Source: an uncultured Collinsella sp. (lineage in GTDB: Bacteria; Actinomycetota; Coriobacteriia; Coriobacteriales; Coriobacteriaceae). From it: a stretch of DNA of 64,000 nt. The notes beneath the pieces were generated by a model. It worked only from the letters and a program-made list of their open reading frames with translations, ran no database searches and was not told the origin of the DNA. The position numbers were made by a program, and so were the translations under genes. The stretch lies in NCBI GenBank assembly GCA_900556415.1, contig USOU01000002.1, positions 62,001 to 126,000 of the forward strand, written 5' to 3'. Every line of letters begins with the position of its first letter. The stretch's first letter is position 1. Shown here one piece after another: positions 45,435-54,555 of the stretch.

Positions 45435-45551
45435 TTATTTCCCCTGTCTAACTCGATCAATAGCGATGGCACCCAAATCAAACTGTAACAGTGTCCCAAT
45501 CCAACGAATCGTTATGACCGTCTTGATCGGATTCGCGGTAACTGAATTCAC
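45435..45551 (-). CDS. candidate 38-aa small protein between wzx and wecB
   Basis: GTG start with AAGGA seven bases before it, stop TAA touching the wecB ATG (TAAATG). The product reads MNSVTANPIKTVITIRW followed by IGTLLQFDLGAIAIDRVRQGK. It is amphipathic and mildly hydrophobic with no cysteine. It begins 26 bases after the Wzx stop. It could be a real small protein, or the surviving C-terminal piece of a lost glycan gene. No family is recognised. Its arrangement (SD, spacing, abutting stop and start) is better than chance would suggest but not decisive. Confidence 0.4.
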   Translation of the reverse strand: MNSVTANPIKTVITIRWIGTLLQFDLGAIAIDRVRQGK

Positions 45552-45577
45552 GAAATAATCCTTAGCGCTTAGAAAGA

Positions 45578-47101
45578 CTAAATATTACGTATAATTGGGC
45601 CCACAAATCTTCTAGCGAACTCTCTTTCATAAGCATCAAAGCAAAAAATAATAGAAACCACCATATATAGAAGTGAATAGATCAAACCTCCAGTAACCAG
45701 CGCCGACCAACCATGCCAATCAAAATAAGTCCAAATAGCATTAAACCCAAAAGAGGTAATTAAAAGAGGGACTAAAATCGATAGAATATTCTTCCAAAAC
45801 TGAAGAATATCCATATCTAACTTTTTTGCATAATACCAGTTCATAATAAGGCCATTTCCTATGGCAATTGAAACAGCTGTTGATATGGCTGAACCTGTTA
45901 CTCCGGACAACCTGCATAGAAATATAGAAATAAATACGTTAATTACAGCAATTGCGGCATTCATGTAGCCTCGAAATTGGTATACATCCTTGACCTGCAT
46001 AATAATAAGACCCAGATTTTGAATGATATCAACTGTAAATGGCACCATAACTATCATGGCAACCCAATAAGCATCAGCGAACTCGTGCCCCGCCCAGAGG
46101 GTAATAAAATCCTGACCAAAAATCGCAAAACCGCTGAGAACAAGAAATGCAACATAAAAGGAAATTCTTCCAACTTTGATGAAAAGCCGAGAAAGATCAG
46201 CAACTGAATCAACCGAATGAAGGACAATGTCAGTAACCTTTGGAAGAAATACAGTAGATATAGATGTTCCTAAAACCATGTAAACAGAGTAAATTTGTGC
46301 ACCTATCGCAAATACAGCAATTAAGTCGGCACCATAAAAATATCCTAGAATTAGTTGGCCTGATTTCCAGAAAACTTGATCGGAAAAGGCAACCAATATT
46401 ACCGCCGAAGAAAACAGCAGCATCTCCTTAGCGAGCTTCCAATCCATTCCGTGGAAAGTAGCTTTTGCTTTAAGAATGCTGGAAACAAACAATCGCTGGA
46501 TTAAAGCACAGAGTAGATTTGCAAGAAAGGTCATGCAAGTAACCAGCAGTGCAGAAGGCCAGAAATGCATAAACACAACTACTAGCAAAGGCTGAAGAAT
46601 GGCTGTAATCAATTGGGACAGGCGCAGAAAAACGAATTTCTCATGAGCGGTGATAACGGCGATGCTAATGATGTTATTCATAACAACAACCATATCTGCG
46701 GCCAGAACAACAAACATTAATGACATTTCGAAGAGCTGAGCCGTGCTGAACGAATTTGAGTATGAATAGACGACTATTATCCCCACAAATACAATTACAA
46801 CAACTGCAACGAACGAGATGATCCAGAACAGCCTTTTTGCAATTGCAAGAGTATTTTCCATCAATTCAGAATCGTCCTGAAGATATGCCTTGCTATAAAA
46901 CTTAGTCACGCTCGAAGCAAGAACAGTATTGATTACCGTAAGGTAAGCCATAATAGAGCCAACGAATTGATAGAGACCGTATTCGGCCTGGCCGATACCC
47001 TTTAATAAAATGGGAACATATAGCAACTGAACAAGAATCTGAACAATTGAATAGGCATAAGATATAATTACGCCTGCTTTTCTACTGGATTCAATCTTCA
47101 C
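45578..47101 (-). CDS. polysaccharide flippase (Wzx/MATE-like)
   Basis: Multi-pass protein of about 507 aa with 12-14 hydrophobic helices. N-terminal signature: GVIISYAYSIVQILVQLLYVPILLKGIGQAEYGLYQFVGS, the start of Wzx/RfbX-type flippases (residues 10 onward). It would move lipid-linked repeat units across the membrane. The start was set at GTG 47101, seven bases after AAAGG. An in-frame GTG at 47122 is possible. It is divergent from a GT2 gene at 47164. Its coding sequence is AT-rich. Confidence 0.85.
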   Translation of the reverse strand: MKIESSRKAGVIISYAYSIVQILVQLLYVPILLKGIGQAEYGLYQFVGSIMAYLTVINTVLASSVTKFYSKAYLQDDSELMENTLAIAKRLFWIISFVAVVVIVFVGIIVVYSYSNSFSTAQLFEMSLMFVVLAADMVVVMNNIISIAVITAHEKFVFLRLSQLITAILQPLLVVVFMHFWPSALLVTCMTFLANLLCALIQRLFVSSILKAKATFHGMDWKLAKEMLLFSSAVILVAFSDQVFWKSGQLILGYFYGADLIAVFAIGAQIYSVYMVLGTSISTVFLPKVTDIVLHSVDSVADLSRLFIKVGRISFYVAFLVLSGFAIFGQDFITLWAGHEFADAYWVAMIVMVPFTVDIIQNLGLIIMQVKDVYQFRGYMNAAIAVINVFISIFLCRLSGVTGSAISTAVSIAIGNGLIMNWYYAKKLDMDILQFWKNILSILVPLLITSFGFNAIWTYFDWHGWSALVTGGLIYSLLYMVVSIIFCFDAYEREFARRFVGPIIRNI

Positions 47102-47163
47102 ACGGGAACCTTTCAAACTCACATTCGAGAAACGTAAATCTTAATCAAGATAGAGGCATAGAA

Positions 47164-48027
47164 ATGAAACAGCTTTGCATTTTTACACCTACATATAATA
47201 GAGAACATACCTTAAAGCGGTTATACGAAAGCCTGAAAAAACAAACTGACTCTCGTTTTTATTGGCTTGTAGTCGATGATGGCTCGACGGACGGGACACA
47301 GAGCTTATTTGATTCATTTGCGAAGGAATCAGCTATCGAAATCGAATATATAAAGGTAGCGAATGGCGGAAAACAACGAGCCTGCAATTTAGCTGCAGAA
47401 AAATGCACTTCAGAACTATTCATGTGTGTTGATTCCGACGATTATCTCACACCTGATGCGGTCCACTTCATATTAACGACGTGGCAAAACGCAGGAGATG
47501 CTATTGGTATTGCTACGCCCGAGTTCGCTCGAAACAACCAATTTCCCAGCAAGACCGAAGCAAAGCTATCATCGCTCTACAAACAATATGGCTATAAAGG
47601 AGAGACCTGCATTGCTACATTAACGAGCGTTGTAAGGTCACATCCTTTTTACATAGCCGAAGGAGAAAACTTCATTCCTGAGGTTTATCAATTTGATCAA
47701 ATTGACCGTAAATATAGCCATCTGCTATGCAATAGGGAAATATGTAAAGGTGAATACTTGCCCGATGGTTATTCGGCCAACTACAAACGCATATTATTAA
47801 AAAATCCGCGCAGTTACGCCGAATATAAAAAGCAGTGCATAGAGTTCAGTGACACACTCATGCAGAGATTCAAGGAGACTATTCTTTATCTAATGTGGTC
47901 AAAGATTGCCGGAGATAGCATCCTTTTTGCATTTAAAAAAGCAAAGTCTGTTGGCGCCATTTCTCCGGCAATACCATTTGCCGCAGTATTAGAACCATTG
48001 TTTAAGAAATACATGAATAGAGCCTAA
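47164..48027 (+). CDS. family 2 glycosyltransferase
   Basis: The 287-aa product begins MKQLCIFTPTYNREHTLKRL, with WLVVDDGSTDGTQSLFDSFA, NGGKQRACNLAAEKC and ELFMCVDSDDYLTPDAVHF, whose DSDD is the metal site. No membrane helix is seen. The gap to the divergent wzx start is about 60 bp. The stop codon lies within a terminator hairpin. Confidence 0.92.
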   Translation: MKQLCIFTPTYNREHTLKRLYESLKKQTDSRFYWLVVDDGSTDGTQSLFDSFAKESAIEIEYIKVANGGKQRACNLAAEKCTSELFMCVDSDDYLTPDAVHFILTTWQNAGDAIGIATPEFARNNQFPSKTEAKLSSLYKQYGYKGETCIATLTSVVRSHPFYIAEGENFIPEVYQFDQIDRKYSHLLCNREICKGEYLPDGYSANYKRILLKNPRSYAEYKKQCIEFSDTLMQRFKETILYLMWSKIAGDSILFAFKKAKSVGAISPAIPFAAVLEPLFKKYMNRA

Positions 48028-48048
48028 TCATTGATTAGGCTCTATTTT
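48018..48048. terminator. terminator overlapping the GT2 stop codon
   Basis: TAGAGCCTAATC / GATTAGGCTCTA (12-bp perfect stem, 3-base loop) followed by TTTT on the plus strand. The stop TAA of the GT2 gene lies in the first arm. It can also serve the convergent minus-strand gene, which ends 14 bases beyond. Confidence 0.85.
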
Positions 48049-48061
48049 AAGACCTTTCAAA

Positions 48062-48865
48062 TTAATTCCGGTTTGCAAAAAAGGCTTTCAATGCTGAATT
48101 CAAAGGCCTGAAGTCATTTGTTTTAAATCCATACTGGAGCCGAACTATTAATCCGGCCAGCATTGGGTTGACCCAAGAATGACGGGTGAGGAAACGACGC
48201 CTTTCTTTCAGCAAACCCCGCTCAACCTCATCGATCCAAGACCCGTTAAAATGATGTATGGTAACGGAATTTTCAGTAAGATGAATATCACCAGATTCAT
48301 GACTCTTGGGACAAAACCAATCGCTTGGGTACAGTGTGAATCCATCAACTGTCTGCATTGTATTATCAAGCTTTAGTCCGAGGGCCTTACAAGCTTTTGT
48401 AATCACTACAACATTTGTCGTTAAGTCGTACGATCCATCGCTTTTAATAAAAGAACGTACATCGTAATCATTCAAAAGCTTCCGGAATAACGGAAATCCT
48501 TTTTCACAAGCCATAATTCCAGTTGGCACAGAAGCGTCCGATTCGAAACCTGAAAAAGCACGGTTGGTCAAAAAGGGATCAAGAGACTTAAGGGCCTCTA
48601 CGTCGGTATCCATATAGATACCGCCTTCATTAACTAGAATCCATAAGCGCGCATAGTCACTTACAAATGCCCATTTCTTAGCTTCATATGCCTGTTTAAC
48701 ATAATTGTTAGAAGATAAATCGAAGTTTGATTCATCCCAACGCTTTATCTCATAATCTGGGCAAAACTTCTTCCAGGACTCGATGCACGCGATTGCCTCT
48801 TCAGGCAATTCATTATTCCCAAACCAAATGTAGTGAATCACTTTTGGGATATGGTTCTCGTTCAA
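48062..48865 (-). CDS. GT32-like glycosyltransferase (DXD sugar-binding)
   Basis: Capsule-type transferase. The product reads IPKVIHYIWFGNNELPEE, CPDYEIKRWDESNFDL, AFVSDYARLWILVNEGGIYMDTDVEALKSLD. The YMDTDVE is the DXD site of the Gly_transf_sug/GT32 group. The start is set at TTG 48865, six bases after GGAG. An earlier TTG at 48883 gives six more residues. It is 22 bases from the neighbouring NlpC-like gene's stop, so they may share a transcript. Confidence 0.88.
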   Translation of the reverse strand: MNENHIPKVIHYIWFGNNELPEEAIACIESWKKFCPDYEIKRWDESNFDLSSNNYVKQAYEAKKWAFVSDYARLWILVNEGGIYMDTDVEALKSLDPFLTNRAFSGFESDASVPTGIMACEKGFPLFRKLLNDYDVRSFIKSDGSYDLTTNVVVITKACKALGLKLDNTMQTVDGFTLYPSDWFCPKSHESGDIHLTENSVTIHHFNGSWIDEVERGLLKERRRFLTRHSWVNPMLAGLIVRLQYGFKTNDFRPLNSALKAFFANRN

Positions 48866-48887
48866 CTGAAACTCCAAACTCAATCTA

Positions 48888-51299
48888 CTATTTAATCAAA
48901 ACAACGCTCTGGTTATATTCACTTTTATTTGCATTGTTAAAGCAAGGACCAATTAAATTGCCCGGCAAAATCTGATGCCACATCTTGTTCTCATAAGGGG
49001 TATCGCCCCAGAAAAAGCCTATATGGCAATCAATAGCCCCATTCGTTTTAAAGAAGATAATATCGCCTTTCTGCGCATAACCGCTATTCAGCATATCGCG
49101 AACCGTTCTAAACTCATACATCTTGCACCCTGAGTCACAAGCATAACCATACCAGCGCCAAGCGTTAATATAGCCTCCCCCACCAGGCCCGCCGGCCCAT
49201 GGCGAGTGTGCGTTATTCCTGCCTATCGCTGCAACATCCCCGCCAACAGCAGCATAAGCATGAGCAACAAATCCGGTGCAGTTCATACCCGTATAGCCAT
49301 CCCATCTTGGACTTCCGTTGGGATAAAGACACGTGTCATATGAGAAGCCGCCGGAATAACGCGTACCCAGATAATAAGAATCATACTGATGCGAAGTAAG
49401 CCATGTCAGCAGGCTAATTCTGCTAACGCCAAGAACGGTCGAACTTCCGATCGGATTGTAATAAACCTGCGTAGACTTAGTATGGACTGATCCATCAGGA
49501 TAGGTTACATCGCAATACAAAGCATAGTAACCCGAACCTAAGCCCAAATCGGATGGATTAAAGTACGCATTGTTAATGGTTGATTTTGCTCTCAGGACGC
49601 CCCATTGACTCCAATCCGGTTTCGCCCAGACAAATTTAAATTCAAATTGACCGGATTTTTCCGCATCAAGAGTCCCCATATCCGCACGAACGCCCCATGA
49701 GTAATCTCCATCAGTAGATATAGCTGTAATTCTCGAATAGTCCCAAACACCGATATGAATCCTGCGAGTAGTAACCTTACCGTCAGAACCGCTCACATCA
49801 CAATAAATATCATACTCACCTGGTTTATCAGGAGTCCAAGATAGGGAAGCATCGGAACCATTCTGAGCAATGCCCCAATTTGACCAGTTGTTCCTACTCC
49901 AAACATACCTATAGTTCAGAAAACGAGTATCCCCCAAGCACTCAGTTGTAACGGACACTTTATCACCAGGCTTAACAAAAGCGTTGGAAGCGGATATGCC
50001 TTTATAAGACCAGTCTTCTGGGACAAAATAGCAGTCTTTTTTACACGTAAGCGTTTGTCCAGTTAAAGTATCAATTACATCTATATAGAATGAAATCTCT
50101 CCGGTTTTTGTAACAACCCAATCTAGTGAAGAGAGTCCTTCCCCTGAATCTAAAACGCCCCATTCATTCCAATTGTTTCTCATCCAAACGTACTTATATT
50201 TAACGCCTCTATTATTACGAACAATCAGATTGGGAGTAATAGCAACTGTATCCCCAGCGGAAACTGATCCATCAGAGGGCTCCACGGAAATCGAAGTGAA
50301 ATTAGACAAGTTATTGTCCACATGCACGGGGAACTTGCGCGTGGTGACGCGGCCGGCCGAATCGATGGCGTCCACCCAGATGTTGACGTCTCCGGTCACC
50401 TCGGGGGTCCAGGGGCAAGACGCGGAGGGCTCGCCCTGGCGGATTGACCCCCAGCGAGACCAGCCGCCCTGCTCCCAGACGAACTTGTACCTGACCGAGC
50501 CCGCATTGCCGGAGACGGACAGGCCCAGCTCGCACTCGTCGCCGAGCAGGGGCGACCCGCCGTCGGCAGCCTTCGCGGAGAGGCCGTCGAGGGAGAAGTC
50601 CTCGGTTATGCTGACGGGAAGCACGGATGTCGCGGAGAGGCCGCCGACGGAGACGTCGACGTAGACCCTGTACGAACCGGACGACGCGGGCTCCCAAGCG
50701 CAAGATGTCGCCTCGGACGGCCCCTGCGCAACCCCCCACTCGGCCCAGGAGTCCTTCTGCCAGACGAACTTGAGCTTCGCGCCGGGTGCGGCCGCCGCAT
50801 GAATGGGAACCTTCATACCGGGGGACCACTCCAAGTCGGGCCCTCCGTCAACCGAGAGACGGCAAGCGTCCACATGCACGGGGAACTTGCGCGTGGTGAC
50901 GCGGCCGGCCGAATCGATGGCGTCCACCCAGATGTTGACGTCTCCGGTCACCTCGGGGGTCCAGGGGCAAGACGCGGAGGGCTCGCCCTGGCGGATTGAC
51001 CCCCAGCGAGACCAGCCGCCCTGCTCCCAGACGAACTTGTACCTGACCGAGCCCGCATTGCCGGAGACGGACAGGCCCAGCTCGCACTCGTCGCCGAGCA
51101 GGGGCGACCCGCCGTCGGCAGCCTTCGCGGAGAGGCCGTCGAGGGAGAAGTCCTCCACCAGGCCAGACATATTATTGACAGAATCGACGAAAAGAGATGA
51201 AGTGCCTTGATCTGTCGCAAAGGAATGCGAAGCGGCCATAGGCAAAATCAAAAAAGCAACAAATATTGCAAGGATGAGCTTACGGCAAACTGTCTTCAT
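48888..51299 (-). CDS. secreted NlpC/P60-like hydrolase with six tandem beta repeats
   Basis: Predicted exported cell-wall hydrolase of 803 aa (start ATG 51299, after AGGA). The signal peptide is MKTVCRKLILAIFVAFLILP followed by MAASHSFA. Six repeats of about 90-95 residues follow, each with a core KFVW...W..WG, a W-T-P and a G-x-Y-x-x-x-x-D-V pattern. Repeats 1 and 3 are identical, even at DNA level. The last 190 residues form an NlpC/P60-type papain-like domain: MNCTGFVAHAYAAVGGD (catalytic Cys), CHIGFFWGD (His) and MWHQILPG. Repeat modules in the 5' half are much richer in GC than the 3' half. Next to the amidase gene that shares the repeat type. Confidence 0.78.
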   Translation of the reverse strand: MKTVCRKLILAIFVAFLILPMAASHSFATDQGTSSLFVDSVNNMSGLVEDFSLDGLSAKAADGGSPLLGDECELGLSVSGNAGSVRYKFVWEQGGWSRWGSIRQGEPSASCPWTPEVTGDVNIWVDAIDSAGRVTTRKFPVHVDACRLSVDGGPDLEWSPGMKVPIHAAAAPGAKLKFVWQKDSWAEWGVAQGPSEATSCAWEPASSGSYRVYVDVSVGGLSATSVLPVSITEDFSLDGLSAKAADGGSPLLGDECELGLSVSGNAGSVRYKFVWEQGGWSRWGSIRQGEPSASCPWTPEVTGDVNIWVDAIDSAGRVTTRKFPVHVDNNLSNFTSISVEPSDGSVSAGDTVAITPNLIVRNNRGVKYKYVWMRNNWNEWGVLDSGEGLSSLDWVVTKTGEISFYIDVIDTLTGQTLTCKKDCYFVPEDWSYKGISASNAFVKPGDKVSVTTECLGDTRFLNYRYVWSRNNWSNWGIAQNGSDASLSWTPDKPGEYDIYCDVSGSDGKVTTRRIHIGVWDYSRITAISTDGDYSWGVRADMGTLDAEKSGQFEFKFVWAKPDWSQWGVLRAKSTINNAYFNPSDLGLGSGYYALYCDVTYPDGSVHTKSTQVYYNPIGSSTVLGVSRISLLTWLTSHQYDSYYLGTRYSGGFSYDTCLYPNGSPRWDGYTGMNCTGFVAHAYAAVGGDVAAIGRNNAHSPWAGGPGGGGYINAWRWYGYACDSGCKMYEFRTVRDMLNSGYAQKGDIIFFKTNGAIDCHIGFFWGDTPYENKMWHQILPGNLIGPCFNNANKSEYNQSVVLIK
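50316..50603 (-). repeat. exact 288-bp repeat, copy 1 (inside the NlpC-like gene)
   Basis: Identical over 288 bp (96 codons) with 50868-51155 as far as read by eye, in direct orientation at an offset of 552 bp. It encodes one whole repeat (DFSLDGLSAKAADGG ... TTRKFPVHVD). The block is GC-rich. Confidence 0.9.
50868..51155 (-). repeat. exact 288-bp repeat, copy 2 (inside the NlpC-like gene)
   Basis: Second copy of the 288-bp block. The 264 bp between the copies encode a related but diverged repeat (ACRLSVDGGPDLEWSPG...). Confidence 0.9.
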
Positions 51300-51377
51300 C
51301 GGAATCAGGCATCCTAACAAACGAATCTGTATAACTGAAATCTAAAGACGACTAGCTCTGAAGGGAAAATCGCATCG

Positions 51378-54053
51378 TTAGATCATTCTGTTAATAATCG
51401 CTGCGATCCTTTGGCCGTAACCATCCCCAGGGACAGCCCATAAACCATTGAGGTCCTCTAGACACGGAGCGATGCCCAGATATCCCCTGTCAACAATTAT
51501 TTGATAACGAGGGTCAACACAAACATTGTTCAAGGGCATGCGGACCGCATAGCCTTTTAAATGCTGAGATTGGGCAAGCAACCCCTGATATACGTTGTCA
51601 AACCTTGCTCCACCAACCTGAGGACCGGTAGCGCCTAGGCCCGCGAAGTTGCACTGGTCTGCAGATACCGAACCCCCAAACTGAAGCCATCCAGTCTCCA
51701 GCATCGCTTGGGCAAATACAACCTCAGGTCTTACGCCTTCAGAGGAGGCGGCCAAAATAACCTGATTACAAAACTCAGTAATGCTAGAAGCACCCCTTTG
51801 CGAATAAACCTCAGAGGGATAAGTATGTCCGGTAGAAACAAACAAACGAGCCATGGATTCAGCAGATATCGTAGACGTACCCATAATTGGCGTACCATCG
51901 ACCGTCACCTTGCGGGTGAGGTGCTTGGCCTGCTCGCCGTCGATCACGTCGAGGTAGAGGGTGTACTCTCCGGGCTCGGAGGGGGTCCACTCGCAGGAGG
52001 CGGAGGAGCTGGAGCCGCCGCCGACGGTGCCCCACTTGGCCCATCCGCCCTTCTCCCAGACGAACTTGTACTTGAGGCCGTCGGTGTCGCCGGAGACCCT
52101 GGCCTTGAGCCCGAGCGGCTTGCCGCAGCGCGCCTCGCCGGAGACGTCGAGGCCCTCGACGCTGAAGCGGTCCTCGACCGTCACCTTGCGGGTGAGGTGC
52201 TTGGCCTGCTCGCCGTCGATCACGTCGAGGTAGAGGGTGTACTCTCCGGGCTCGGAGGGGGTCCACTCGCAGGAGGCGGAGGAGCTGGAGCCGCCGCCGA
52301 CGGTGCCCCACTTGGCCCATCCGCCCTTCTCCCAGACGAACTTGTACTTGAGGCCGTCGGTGTCGCCGGAGACCCTGGCCTTGAGCCCGAGCGGCTTGCC
52401 GCAGCGCGCCTCGCCGGAGACGTCGAGGCCCTCGACGGACCAATTGACTACTTTGTACTTTGAAGTGCTCGAGATGTAACCATTAGAATCGACAACATCG
52501 GCGTAGACCTCATATTCGCCAGCTGACGGCAAAGTCCAACTAATCGTCGGGCTCGTCAAATCTTGGCCAATTACACCCCAATTTGAAGCATTCCAATCAG
52601 CACCCACTTTATGCCAAACAAATTTGTACTTAAGGCCATCGGTTTTGCCGGTAACATTCACGCCGACCTTAATCGAAGATCCCGCACGCCCCAATTCTTC
52701 CGAGAACGTAATTCCATCGATGGAATAAGGGTGCGGGAACTGAGAAATAATGGCGGCAGCATCAGCCTCGCCAAGACGACGACAGCCGTCATCGGAAAAG
52801 TAGTTAGCGACATCGCCGGAATTCGAAATAAAGCCATGCTCAATTAAGATGCCGGGAATCCCCTGCTCGCGGGCGCATCGGATTACCGCAAACTCATCTC
52901 CCACTTGCATCTGGAAAACGCCGCGGTACGTAAGACCCATAGCAGCAAGGTTATTCATAACCTTATTGGCAAGCTCAACAGAAACCTGCGTATAGTCTGA
53001 TCCATTTGCGGTGGGAGCGTAAACCTCAGCACCATGAGCAGCAGAGGAGCCGGAATTAATATGGAAGCTCACGAAAGCCTGCGCGCCCTGATTGATGCAA
53101 CGCTGAACGCGATAAAGAAAATCATTGCCGGAATAATTACCGTATTGCTCGCGAGCAAGAACGACCTTAAAACCGTATGCCTCGAGCTTATGCTTGCATG
53201 CCGTCACAATCTTCCAGGTAAGATCGGCCTCGCTTTTGCCATTACCCTGTGCGCCGGGATCAGACCCACCGTGACCAGCATCGAGAGCGATTACACTAAC
53301 GTTGCGTGCAGAACGAGATGCATAAGTAGAGACACCATCCGGAGAATCGGCGCACTCCAACGCCTGCTGAATAGACTGGGCCTCAACAGCATTTCCGTCC
53401 CCATCTGCATAATAAACAGATGTGCCCTCGGAGTTCATAGAGCTATCTGCGACGGTGAATGAATAATCTCGATCAGAAAGATCGATCTTATGCTCAGTCC
53501 CATCTCCCTCTAGATAATACGAAATCGAAGTGAGGAAATAAGTATTAGCTTCGAGTTTTGCGCCAAAGGTAAAGGCGGCAGAATTATCAGCCGTAGCAGA
53601 CGCGTCGACAGAGCCCTTTACGCCGTTGGCGCTCACATAGCCAAGCGTAGCAGAGGAAAGAACTTCACCGTCATTAGGAGTAGCAAAAGCAATGACTTGA
53701 TTGGATCCAGAGGGAAGGCTTGGGTAGGCCAGGTAAACGTATTGAAAGGCCGACTCGACCGAATCAAGCTCTTGCTCGGTCTTGACATCGCTTTCAGTTG
53801 CGCCTTGGCTCAACGAGTCGATAGCCTCAATATCCCCTTCAACCGGAGATTGGTCGACGGTGGCATCGTTGCCTTCAACATCGTCACCGCGTGCAGCCAC
53901 TCCGTCATCACCTGCAGAAGCCACATCCGTCACAGCTTCAGCGGGCTGTGCCTCGTTCAATCCGTAAGCAGCAACTACAGGACTCATCAATGACGAAAAC
54001 GTCAGAAGAGCAGTCAAAGAAAAAGAAGTTGCAACACGTAAAACCTTTTTCAT
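51378..54053 (-). CDS. secreted N-acetylmuramoyl-L-alanine amidase with repeats and glucosaminidase domain
   Basis: Large two-headed autolysin-like enzyme, 891 aa from ATG 54053 (GGGG upstream). Signal peptide MKKVLRVATSFSLTALLTFS followed by SLMSPVVAAYG. An acidic linker and a beta-rich domain (about 95-215) precede Amidase_3 (about 250-435) with DAGHGGSDPG, the zinc His in DAGHGG, KSEADL, FVSFHINSG and IEHGFISN. Three repeats of the KFVW...WG type follow, the last two identical in sequence. The C-terminus (about 735-891) is a glucosaminidase: FAQAMLETGWLQFGG with catalytic Glu, and QCNFAGLGATGPQVGG. It would cut both peptide and glycan bonds in peptidoglycan. Confidence 0.88.
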   Translation of the reverse strand: MKKVLRVATSFSLTALLTFSSLMSPVVAAYGLNEAQPAEAVTDVASAGDDGVAARGDDVEGNDATVDQSPVEGDIEAIDSLSQGATESDVKTEQELDSVESAFQYVYLAYPSLPSGSNQVIAFATPNDGEVLSSATLGYVSANGVKGSVDASATADNSAAFTFGAKLEANTYFLTSISYYLEGDGTEHKIDLSDRDYSFTVADSSMNSEGTSVYYADGDGNAVEAQSIQQALECADSPDGVSTYASRSARNVSVIALDAGHGGSDPGAQGNGKSEADLTWKIVTACKHKLEAYGFKVVLAREQYGNYSGNDFLYRVQRCINQGAQAFVSFHINSGSSAAHGAEVYAPTANGSDYTQVSVELANKVMNNLAAMGLTYRGVFQMQVGDEFAVIRCAREQGIPGILIEHGFISNSGDVANYFSDDGCRRLGEADAAAIISQFPHPYSIDGITFSEELGRAGSSIKVGVNVTGKTDGLKYKFVWHKVGADWNASNWGVIGQDLTSPTISWTLPSAGEYEVYADVVDSNGYISSTSKYKVVNWSVEGLDVSGEARCGKPLGLKARVSGDTDGLKYKFVWEKGGWAKWGTVGGGSSSSASCEWTPSEPGEYTLYLDVIDGEQAKHLTRKVTVEDRFSVEGLDVSGEARCGKPLGLKARVSGDTDGLKYKFVWEKGGWAKWGTVGGGSSSSASCEWTPSEPGEYTLYLDVIDGEQAKHLTRKVTVDGTPIMGTSTISAESMARLFVSTGHTYPSEVYSQRGASSITEFCNQVILAASSEGVRPEVVFAQAMLETGWLQFGGSVSADQCNFAGLGATGPQVGGARFDNVYQGLLAQSQHLKGYAVRMPLNNVCVDPRYQIIVDRGYLGIAPCLEDLNGLWAVPGDGYGQRIAAIINRMI
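51898..52161 (-). repeat. exact 264-bp tandem repeat, copy 1 (inside the amidase gene)
   Basis: Identical over 264 bp with 52174-52437. The period is 276 bp (92 codons). Encodes VEGLDVSGEARCGKPLG ... LTRKVTV. Much higher in GC than the flanking coding sequence. Confidence 0.9.
52174..52437 (-). repeat. exact 264-bp tandem repeat, copy 2 (inside the amidase gene)
   Basis: Second copy of the 264-bp block, separated from the first by 12 diverged bases. Confidence 0.9.
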
Positions 54054-54151
54054 ATTGAATCCCCAGTCAAAATGAATATCCATGTTGCAATATTATCCAT
54101 CAATTATCTCTTCTTTTGAACAATTGTCATAGAAAGGAATCGTGTTGAATC

Positions 54152-54433
54152 ATGGTGGCAATATTCAACGCCTTCGAACGCGAACCAGCCAGCGTGAGCG
54201 AGTCCAAACCTTCAACTGCAAGCCAGCCAGGGCCAGCAGAAAGGCGCGCACAGAAGAAGTGCCATATGAAATCTATAAAGCTGCCGAAGAGCACCGGGGT
54301 CAGGTTCGACCGGCTGGCAGCGGCAAACTGCGTGCCGCTCAAATCGCAGGTGAACTCCGAGGCAAGAGAGGTGCTCGGGTTTCTGATGTCGCTCAACGAA
54401 AAAGCCTTGATCGCCATTTACGCGTTGCACTAG
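54152..54433 (+). CDS. uncharacterised small protein (93 aa)
   Basis: Starts ATG with AGGAATC about 10 bases upstream and reads MVAIFNAFEREPASVSESK, later STGVRFDRLAAANCVPLKSQ and LGFLMSLNEKALIAIYALH. Codon use favours G or C in the third position, so it looks coded. A GTG at 54142 opens a second frame (109 aa) on the same strand with AAAGGA before it. Only one of the two is likely real. No family is recognised. It sits alone between the amidase gene and a decayed gene. Confidence 0.35.
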   Translation: MVAIFNAFEREPASVSESKPSTASQPGPAERRAQKKCHMKSIKLPKSTGVRFDRLAAANCVPLKSQVNSEAREVLGFLMSLNEKALIAIYALH

Positions 54434-54555
54434 TTACGAAAATGCAGGGCTGGGTCGGGGCGCTGAGCTGAGATTGATAATCAACCCAAAGGGCTTAAAG
54501 GCGCTAATGTATTAATCCCCAGATCGTGGCTAGCGTCTTAGAGACAATACATAGC

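Noticed and set aside
50316-52437. Possible CRISPR or intergenic repeat array
   Set aside because: The repeats are 264 and 288 bp, lie within open frames and encode protein modules.
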